NCBI GenBank assembly: GCA_023663725.1
Contig: JAMPGX010000006.1
Span: forward strand, 62,001-126,000
Source of the DNA: a bacterium
GTDB taxonomy: Bacteria; Bacillota; Clostridia; Lachnospirales; Lachnospiraceae
Direction of reading: 5' to 3'
DNA length: 64,000 nucleotides
Part shown: in pieces, positions 58,202 through 64,000 of the stretch
Layout: every line of letters starts with the position of its first letter
Numbering within the stretch: the first letter of the stretch is position 1
Made by a program: the position numbers and the translations under genes
Notes under the pieces: generated by a model
What the model was told of the DNA's origin: nothing
Databases searched by the model: none
Seen by the model: the letters and a program-made list of their open reading frames with translations, nothing else

Positions 58202-59038
58202 TTACAGCTTATTGCCAAACCTCTCTACCGACTGCGTCACCAGCTGCTTGAAACGGGGAGCCGCCTCGTCAGCCGCCGCCTGCACTTCCCCGTGGCTAAG
58301 GGGAGTGGGTGCCATGCCCGCCGCCAGATTGCACACGCAGGAGATTCCGCAGATTCTCATCCCCATATGGGCCGCCGCCACAGCCTCCACCGCCGTGCTC
58401 ATGCCCACCGCGTCACAGCCCAGAGTGCGCAGCATACGAATCTCCGCCGGCGTCTCGTAGGAGGGGCCGGTGAGTTGGGCGTACACACCCTGCTGGAGAT
58501 AAATACCCTGCTCCTTTGCCGTCGTGCGGATGATCTCCTGAAGCTCCAGATCATAGACATGCGTCATATCCGGGAAGCGGGTTCCCAGCTCTTCCACGTT
58601 GGGACCAATCAGGGGATTGGGGGCAAAGCAGGAAATATGGTCGGTAATCAGCATCAGATCTCCCGCGTGAAAGGAGGTGTTGACGCCGCCGGAGGCATTG
58701 GTCAAAAAGAGGATCTCCGCGCCCAGCAGCTTCATCAGGCGTATGGGAAGGACCACATCGCTGATGTCATATCCCTCGTAGTAGTGGACTCTTCCCTTCA
58801 TGCACACCACGGGAACATCTCCCACATATCCAAAGATAAATCGGCCGTCATGTCCCGGAACAGTGGACACTGGAAAATTCTCAATGTCTCCATAAGGTAC
58901 CTGACTCTCCACGCGGATAGTATCGGCGTAATCTCCCAGGCCGGAGCCGAGAACGATGGCTACCTTGGGAATGAAGTCGGTGATTTGGCGGATACAGGCT
59001 TCACATTTTCTGAGTTTTCCGAAAGTAGTGGATGACAT
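58202..59038 (-). CDS. Purine nucleoside phosphorylase (inosine/guanosine type)
   Basis: A 278-residue trimeric-class PNP: IVLGSGLGDYAD (phosphate loop), VPVVCMKGRVHYYEGYD with the phosphate-binding Arg and His, FLTNASGGVN (base-binding), LTGPSYETPAEIRML and the closing CDAVGMSTAVEAVAAAHMG. It splits inosine and guanosine with phosphate into base and ribose-1-phosphate. First gene of the salvage operon, with AAGGAG ahead of the ATG and a good promoter at 59146-59174. Confidence 0.92.
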   Translation of the reverse strand: MSSTTFGKLRKCEACIRQITDFIPKVAIVLGSGLGDYADTIRVESQVPYGDIENFPVSTVPGHDGRFIFGYVGDVPVVCMKGRVHYYEGYDISDVVLPIRLMKLLGAEILFLTNASGGVNTSFHAGDLMLITDHISCFAPNPLIGPNVEELGTRFPDMTHVYDLELQEIIRTTAKEQGIYLQQGVYAQLTGPSYETPAEIRMLRTLGCDAVGMSTAVEAVAAAHMGMRICGISCVCNLAAGMAPTPLSHGEVQAAADEAAPRFKQLVTQSVERFGNKL

Positions 59039-59145
59039 GCGTATGGGACTCCTTTTTTGTGTGGGGGAACCGGCAGAATTGATTGGGGATTCTGACTAGT
59101 TCTGGGTGGATGGGTGCTTCGCTCGTCAAATGCATCAATAAGCAT

Positions 59146-59174
59146 ATTATACCCAATTTATTCCTAAAAAGCAA
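59146..59174 (-). promoter_or_regulatory. Promoter of the nucleoside-salvage operon
   Basis: On the minus strand TTGCTT (59169-59174), 17 bases, TATAAT (59146-59151), about 110 bases before the PNP ATG. Confidence 0.72.
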
Positions 59175-59206
59175 TTCTCTTATATAAAAAGTTTGGGACC
59201 GCCGCT

Positions 59207-59320
59207 TTATTGCGGCAGCCCCCTGTTTTTCCATCTCTTCAGTGTCGGGAATAGCTCCATCATCTTTTTTCGGACCTCATCCGGTGTTCCTGCTCTCAGT
59301 TTTTGTATTTGTCTATCTGT
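59207..59320 (-). pseudogene. Possible C-terminal gene remnant downstream of the HTH-glyoxalase gene
   Basis: A short open stretch ends DRQIQKLRAGTPDEVRKKMMELF, TLKRWKNRGLPQ and stop. The GTPDEVRKKM phrase recalls the end of uroporphyrinogen-decarboxylase-like methyltransferases, but no proper start or ribosome site is seen. It is followed by a GCCGC/GCGGC hairpin. It could equally be noise. Confidence 0.25.
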
Positions 59321-59321
59321 T

Positions 59322-59918
59322 TCAAAGCTCCGTATATCCGCCTGTGATCTCGCAGACATTGTTGTCTGGGTCACGGATATCAAAGTGATAATACCCCTCA
59401 TGCACTTTTTGAATCTCCGTCATTTTACCGATATTCAGTCCCTGCAGCCGCTGATACTCTCTCCGCAGATCCTCCACCCAGAAATTCAACACAAACTTAT
59501 GATCCCCGTCCACATAGTGATGGCCCGGCAGATTATCCTCGTTCATTAGAGCCAAACATTTGTTGTCAAAGAAAAATTCTGCAAATTTGTTTCCACAGTT
59601 TCTGGTGGACACCGCCATGGACAGCAGCTTTTCATAAAACGCGATAGACGCCTCAAAATCCCGTACAATCAGATAAACAGAGCCAAGATGTACCTCCTGG
59701 GTCCGCAGCTTCTTGACGTCCTCCGTCTCCAGCAGAATATCATCCGTACCCACAGAAAACAATCTGCTCATCTGTACCACCTTGTCAATCTCCGGCAACG
59801 ATTGATCCATCTCCCACTTGGATATGGATTGACGGGACACGGTCAGTTTTTCAGCAAGCTGTTCCTGTGTAAGACCATTGTCGATACGCAGCTTTTGAAT
59901 TCTGTTTCCAACGCTCAT
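59322..59918 (-). CDS. XRE helix-turn-helix fused to a glyoxalase/VOC domain
   Basis: A 198-residue fusion. Residues 1-65 are an XRE DNA-binding domain (IQKLRIDNGLTQEQLAEKLT, VSRQSISKWEMDQSLPEI). Residues about 78-198 are a vicinal-oxygen-chelate fold (LGSVYLIVRDFEASIAFYEKLL, LNFWVEDLRREYQRL, YYHFDIRDPDNNVCEITGGY), with the final Glu typical of metal-binding glyoxalase or antibiotic-resistance folds. The VOC half may sense a small molecule and control the DNA-binding half. The ATG at 59918 has GGAGGAAAA upstream. It stands alone. Confidence 0.85.
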   Translation of the reverse strand: MSVGNRIQKLRIDNGLTQEQLAEKLTVSRQSISKWEMDQSLPEIDKVVQMSRLFSVGTDDILLETEDVKKLRTQEVHLGSVYLIVRDFEASIAFYEKLLSMAVSTRNCGNKFAEFFFDNKCLALMNEDNLPGHHYVDGDHKFVLNFWVEDLRREYQRLQGLNIGKMTEIQKVHEGYYHFDIRDPDNNVCEITGGYTEL

Positions 59919-60370
59919 GTTTTTTTCCTCCGTTTTAGTTCCACATATTTCCTCCAACCGTACAATCTGGCGATATATGACTGGCCATTTTCTGGCATCT
60001 CGCCATATATCAGCGCACTTTTCGGAAATATACAGTTTTTAACTCTGCTTTATACTCGTCAGTATATATTCCATGGACATATTTTTATTGTACCTGTTCA
60101 CCCGAATATTATCTACCAATTATTCTTGGAATTTCCGCAACCACAAGTTGCTTCAATTTTACCGCTGTTCCCTCCAACTCAGTAGGCCACGGAAAGACAA
60201 AAAAACAATTGACATATCCCTCGATCCATGTCATACCGTCTGTATGAGTTATCTGTGAATCTTGTATTCTTTACAGTTCGGGCAGTTTCTGCCAGTGACT
60301 CAATCGTTACTATATAAATTGGCAGAGGCTGGGATGATTTCAGGTTGATACGGCACCTCTGCTTTGTTCT
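59919..60370. other. Gap with no confident gene
   Basis: No open frame with a ribosome site was found. The region holds two similar words near 59974 and 60002 (GGCGATATATGA and CGCCATATATCA). Its right part may belong to the decayed Rpn gene that follows: a YNG..RWDDF-like reading appears near 60310-60340. Confidence 0.4.
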
Positions 60371-60667
60371 TACCTTGGACATAATCAGGACCTGATGCGT
60401 CAGTGCCCCAGACTGTGGGAGTACGCCAGCCTGGTAGGGCGGATCAAGGAGAATCTGACCGGTGGGATTCCTGTAAAAGCTGCTGTGGAAGAGGCTGTAT
60501 CCTACTGTCTGGAACAGGGAATCCTCACAGATTTTCTCAGAGAAAACAGATCGGGGGTATTGGGTATGTAAGAGCGCTCACAGAATTTGATGAGAAAAAC
60601 ACATCCGGTTGATGAAACAGTACGCCAGAGAAGATGGACCCATATTGCCGCACACTGCGACAGTATA
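60371..60667 (+). pseudogene. Decayed third Rpn-family nuclease (C-terminal part, frameshifted)
   Basis: The plus strand reads GHNQDLMRQCPRLWEYASLV, RIKENLTGG, AAVEEAVSYCLEQGIL, TDFLRENRSGVLGM and then a stop at 60569. One base over it continues VRALTEFDEK, and another shift gives HIRLMKQYAREDG. These are characteristic of the C-terminal half of Rpn/PDDEXK proteins (RCP.LYEYA.FV, EEAV..., FL..NR.EV..M, EYDEE.H). At least two frameshifts and loss of the nuclease half make it non-functional. It belongs to a different Rpn subgroup from the two other copies. Confidence 0.7.
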
Positions 60668-60770
60668 GCTGATTTTATGAATAAGATCGGCTGGAACGGT
60701 TAAAACCTGCACCGAAAGACTGGGAGCCGTCTGAACATACCGGCTCCCAGTTATATCGACTATCCTGTAC

Positions 60771-62258
60771 TCAGATTATGATACAGATCATCCCTCCGTT
60801 GCTGTCGTTGACAATTTTCTGCATGGTATCCTGCAATTTTACCTGACATTCGTCACCGATCGAGGCAATCTTGGTGGCAATACCATCATTTACCAGTTGT
60901 TCCACCGATTTGCCAAAGATATTGGTCTCCCATATCCCCTCTCCCTCATGGTCGGTGTTATTGATGTACTGAATCAGATCCTCCGCCTGCTCCTGAGTGC
61001 CTACGATGGGGGCGATCTCCGTCTCGATATTGGCCTTGATCATATGGATGGAGGGACTCACCGCCTTGATCTTCACCCCATATTTGTTGCCGTGGCGTAT
61101 GACTTCCGGCTGGTTTAGTACGATCTCGTCCTTCATCGGCATCACCACGCCATACCCTTTCATCCGCACCATATTGACCGCCTGGAGCACCTTGGAATAC
61201 TCCGATTTCATCTTGGCAAATTCCTGCAGCTTGGAGAGCAGTTGATATTCGTCCCCGATATCCTCTCCAACCATCTCCGTAAGCATCTCATAATAATAGG
61301 CGTCATCTGCTTCTAACTGTATTCGCACACAGCCATCACTTAAGGATATCTGGTCTACCTTGGTTCGTTTTACATACTGACTGTCAATCGAAATGGGGTG
61401 TTCCAGACAGTCCCGCAGACTGGAATAGTCTTTCATGATCCCCTTCACCTGTTCGATCAATTCCTGTTTCATCCGATTGTCGGGGGGCAGCATCTCCACC
61501 CACTTAGGCATATAGAATTCAATCATGGAAATGGGGAATTCATACAGTACATTCTCCAATATCTTATGGATATCCTCTTTTTTTAGCTGCTCACAGTTGA
61601 CCGGCAGGACGGCGATACCGTATTTCTCCTGCATTTGCTCCGCCAGCGCTTTAGTCTCCTCCGAGTAAGGCTTCTGGCTGTTCAAAAGCACCAGAAACGG
61701 TTTATGTAATTTCTTCAGGGCGGCGATCGTCTTCTCCTCCGCCGGCAGAAAGCTTTCCCGGGAGAGCTCCCCGAAACTGCCGTCTGTAGTGATCACCAGG
61801 CCAATGGTGGAATGGTCATTCATGACCTTATCCGTGCCGATCTCCGCGGCCTTGGTAAAGGGTATCTCATTGTCGAACCAGGGGGTTTTCACCATCCGCT
61901 CCGCATTTTCCTCCATATGTCCCGCCGCGCCGTCCACCATATAGCCCACACAGTCGATCAGGCGCACATTCACCTCCACATCATCATTCAGCACCACATG
62001 AGCGGCTTCCTTGGGGATGAATTTTGGCTCTGTCGTCGTGATGGTACGTCCTCCTGCGCTCTGGGGCAATTCGTCCATGGCACGGGTCTTGGCGTGTTCG
62101 TCCTCCATGTAGGGCAGAACCATCACATCCATAAAGCGCTTGATAAATGTAGATTTCCCCGTGCGCACAGGCCCCAGCACGCCGATATATATATCCCCAC
62201 CGGTCCGCTGCTGTATATCATGATAGAGGTCATAAGTATTCATTGTATGATTTTCCAT
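60771..62258 (-). CDS. spoIVA: Stage IV sporulation protein A
   Basis: A 495-residue ATPase that forms the basal layer of the spore coat on the forespore surface. The N-terminal P-loop GPVRTGKST is at about 27-35, within TGGDIYIGVLGPVRTGKSTF; TITTTEPKFIPKEAA, LIDCVGYMVDGAAGHMEE and HSTIGLVITTDGS follow and are nearly invariant in the family. The C-terminus ends KIVNDSNGGMICIII, the conserved membrane-anchoring tail. GGGAGG lies 9 bases ahead of the ATG at 62258. Transcription is normally by sigma-E in the mother cell; no clear sigma-E site was assigned here. Confidence 0.95.
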   Translation of the reverse strand: MENHTMNTYDLYHDIQQRTGGDIYIGVLGPVRTGKSTFIKRFMDVMVLPYMEDEHAKTRAMDELPQSAGGRTITTTEPKFIPKEAAHVVLNDDVEVNVRLIDCVGYMVDGAAGHMEENAERMVKTPWFDNEIPFTKAAEIGTDKVMNDHSTIGLVITTDGSFGELSRESFLPAEEKTIAALKKLHKPFLVLLNSQKPYSEETKALAEQMQEKYGIAVLPVNCEQLKKEDIHKILENVLYEFPISMIEFYMPKWVEMLPPDNRMKQELIEQVKGIMKDYSSLRDCLEHPISIDSQYVKRTKVDQISLSDGCVRIQLEADDAYYYEMLTEMVGEDIGDEYQLLSKLQEFAKMKSEYSKVLQAVNMVRMKGYGVVMPMKDEIVLNQPEVIRHGNKYGVKIKAVSPSIHMIKANIETEIAPIVGTQEQAEDLIQYINNTDHEGEGIWETNIFGKSVEQLVNDGIATKIASIGDECQVKLQDTMQKIVNDSNGGMICIII

Positions 62259-62374
62259 ATAAAGAACCTCCCGCCTATACTGGTATATGTATATGCGGAA
62301 GGTTTCTCATTCATACCTTATCTTCAGCTATCGAGAAGATTCTTTTACGCTGTTTTCAGGCTAACTCCTCAGCG

Positions 62375-63595
62375 TCAGCAATGCACCCTCTTAAAGCTCT
62401 TCTTGCCCCGCTTGACCACTTTGCCCTCACCGGCAAAATCGGCTCTGGTATACATTGTCTTTATATCCGTCACCTTCTCGCCGTCCACTGTGACGCCGCC
62501 CTGCTCCACCGCGCGTCTCGCCTCGGAGCGGGAGGCGGTGAGTCCCGCCGCAGCCACCACGCCCACGATATCGATGGCGCCGTCTCTAAAATCAGATTCC
62601 TGCAGCTCGTAGGTGGGCATATTCTCAGCGTTGCCTGAGCCAAACAGCGCTCTGGCGCTCTCCTGCGCTTTCTGGGCCTCCTCCTGCCCGTGTACCAGTT
62701 CAGTCAGATGGTAGGCCAGTATCTCCTTCGCCTCGTTGAGCCTGCTGCCCTCCCAGCCATCCATGGCCTCGATCTCCTCCAGCGGCAGGAAGGTCAGCAT
62801 CCGCAGACAGTTCATCACGTCCGCGTCCGCTACATTCCGCCAGTACTGGTAGAATTCAAAGGGCGAGGTCTTCTCCGGATCAAGCCACACGGCTCCCTTC
62901 TGCGTCTTGCCCATCTTCTTGCCCTCAGAGTTCAGCAACAGCGTGATGGTCATGGCATATGCGTCCTTGCCCAGCTTGCGCCTGATCAGCTCCGTGCCGC
63001 CCAACATATTACTCCACTGGTCATCGCCGCCAAACTGCATATTGCAGCCGTATTTCTGATACAGGCACAGGAAGTCGTAGCTCTGCATGATCATGTAGTT
63101 GAACTCCAGAAAGCTCAGCCCCTTCTCCATGCGCTGTCTATAGCACTCGGCGGTGAGCATGCGGTTCACGGAAAAATGCACGCCGATATCCCGAATGAAC
63201 TCAATGTAGTTCAGATCCCTGAGCCAGTCCGCATTGTTCACCATCATAGCCTTGCCCTCGCCAAACTCGATAAAACGGCTCATCTGCTTTTTAAAACACT
63301 CACAGTTGTGATCGATCTGCTCTGTGGTCATCATGGTACGCAGATCGCTTCTGCCCGAGGGGTCCCCAATCATCCCCGTTCCGCCGCCGATCAATGCGAT
63401 AGGTCGGTTTCCCGCCATCTGCAGGCGCTTCATCAGGCACAGCGCCATAAAATGTCCCACATGCAAGCTGTCAGCGGTGGGGTCAAAACCGATATAGAAG
63501 GTCGCCTTCCCGTTGTTGATCAGCTCCTTGATCTCCTCCTCGTCCGTCAGTTGTGCCAGCAGTCCCCTGGCCTTCAGTTCGTCAAATACCGTCAT
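62375..63595 (-). CDS. tyrS: Tyrosyl-tRNA synthetase
   Basis: A 406-residue class I synthetase. The HIGH-type motif is [11 protein letters not shown] at about 41-51 after [12 protein letters not shown], the tyrosine pocket includes [13 protein letters not shown] and [12 protein letters not shown], and the KMSKS-type motif reads KMGKT at about 231. The C-terminal S4 domain ([33 protein letters not shown]) binds tRNA-Tyr. AGGAGAG precedes the ATG. It is controlled by the T-box leader upstream, so expression rises when uncharged tRNA-Tyr accumulates. Confidence 0.95.
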   Translation of the reverse strand: MTVFDELKARGLLAQLTDEEEIKELINNGKATFYIGFDPTADSLHVGHFMALCLMKRLQMAGNRPIALIGGGTGMIGDPSGRSDLRTMMTTEQIDHNCECFKKQMSRFIEFGEGKAMMVNNADWLRDLNYIEFIRDIGVHFSVNRMLTAECYRQRMEKGLSFLEFNYMIMQSYDFLCLYQKYGCNMQFGGDDQWSNMLGGTELIRRKLGKDAYAMTITLLLNSEGKKMGKTQKGAVWLDPEKTSPFEFYQYWRNVADADVMNCLRMLTFLPLEEIEAMDGWEGSRLNEAKEILAYHLTELVHGQEEAQKAQESARALFGSGNAENMPTYELQESDFRDGAIDIVGVVAAAGLTASRSEARRAVEQGGVTVDGEKVTDIKTMYTRADFAGEGKVVKRGKKSFKRVHC

Positions 63596-63721
63596 CTCTC
63601 TTCTCTCCTATTCTGAGTTCCGCAGGGACCCTGTCAGTACTGTCTCTGGCTCCCTGCCGTTTTTAAGTTACGCTGGCTCTTGTCGGAACTAAGTAGCTTC
63701 TGCTTGCTTCCTCAGACATAC
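63596..63721 (-). other. Spacer between the T-box terminator and tyrS
   Basis: Untranslated 126 bases. One hairpin (GCAGGGA with TCCCTGC, 23-base loop) lies near 63616-63662; no coding frame. Confidence 0.4.
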
Positions 63722-64000
63722 AAAAAGCCCCGTCCCACAAAAGGACGGGGCCAGTACCCGTGTTACCACCTTTTTTCCCACAAAGCTCACACTTTATGGC
63801 TCAGAGAGTATCCATCAATACTCACGGCCGGTATCGGGGCCTGCCGTCAAAGCCTACTCTGCCAGCCATATGGCCGTCACATTTCAGTTTGCTGCTCCGA
63901 GATGTATTCCTGTCAGGCTTTATGCGCCTCTCACCATCCGGCGGCTCTCTGTTTAAAGCGGATTGACAGTACTCTTTCTCTTCTTCGCATTAACTCTGTT
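63722..64000 (-). promoter_or_regulatory. T-box riboswitch leader of tyrS
   Basis: On the minus strand the T-box word GGTGGTAACACGGG lies at 63757-63770. It is followed by the terminator GCCCCGTCC/GGACGGGGC plus TTTTTG at 63722-63752; the alternative antiterminator pairs the T-box sequence. Upstream, the stem I region has GGAATACATCTC, where UAC is a plausible tyrosine specifier. It probably extends to or beyond the right edge. Uncharged tRNA-Tyr would stabilise the antiterminator. Confidence 0.88.

Noticed and set aside
57728-59035. 435-codon plus-strand open frame across two genes
   Set aside because: Antisense to cytidine deaminase and PNP, both clearly identified; no ribosome site.
62259-62374. 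Sigma-E promoter for spoIVA
   Set aside because: CATATACA and an upstream GAATGAG are only loosely similar to the consensus and the spacing is not convincing.
62690-63616. 308-codon plus-strand open frame
   Set aside because: Antisense shadow of tyrS.

Overview
The window reads as chromosome of a spore-forming Clostridium-class Firmicute, most likely a Lachnospiraceae member. Support: spoIVA and a GerA-type germination protein, a T-box leader in front of tyrS, anaerobic ribonucleotide reductase (nrdD/nrdG) under NrdR-type boxes, LytTR/GHKL signalling, a LoaP-type antiterminator, NCS2 purine transport and several Rpn (PD-(D/E)XK) nuclease loci. Nearly every gene lies on the minus strand. No tRNA, rRNA or CRISPR array was recognised.

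Layout. 0-8.5 kb: the start of a gene cut by the left edge, a GHKL kinase coupled to an Rpn nuclease, an XRE regulator, a LytTR response regulator, a metallophosphoesterase fused to a YbaK/ProX-like tRNA-editing domain, a GerA protein, and two small paralogous XRE regulators on the plus strand. 8.6-20.3 kb: a co-directional, AT-richer accessory island. Its core is a four-gene operon from a good promoter at 20.3 kb: an ABC ATPase fused to a methyltransferase-like domain, a 908-residue SIR2-HD fusion, an unrecognised 267-residue protein and a HerA-like ATPase. Downstream are a small membrane protein, a SMEK-domain membrane protein, a lipoprotein and a DUF1189 protein. This resembles an anti-phage (abortive) system and is the best candidate for an undescribed one. 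20.6-22.1 kb: a broken Rpn copy and a 259-bp IS66-family remnant.

22-46 kb: a capsule/exopolysaccharide locus read right to left. The proximal, GC-richer half encodes CpsB-type phosphatase, Wzz, tyrosine kinase, class B sortase, LCP ligase, a sortase-anchored protein and the priming sugar transferase. Then comes loaP, followed by the AT-rich serotype half: PssD/PssE transferase pair, pyruvyltransferase, FrhB-like protein, IspD-like cytidylyltransferase, SIS isomerase, Wzy, a sialic-acid/KDN-type NeuB and NeuA-phosphatase, TagF-like transferase, Wzx flippase and GT52 transferase. It ends in a transposase/membrane-protein chimera, a Nudix hydrolase and a short UDP-sugar dehydrogenase-like protein. 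The locus is headed by a 205-bp segment bounded by perfect 27-bp inverted repeats beside a tyrosine recombinase, which looks like an invertible promoter for phase-variable capsule.

47-64 kb: mainly core metabolism. A dUTPase sits between two inverted copies of a structured repeat. Then follow nrdG/nrdD, a WYL regulator, a HAD nucleotidase, a membrane-anchored MutS-like ATPase, a nucleoside-salvage run (NCS2 permease, amidohydrolase, cytidine deaminase, purine nucleoside phosphorylase), an HTH-glyoxalase fusion, a decayed third Rpn, spoIVA and tyrS with its T-box.

All family assignments come from reading motifs by eye; no database search was run.
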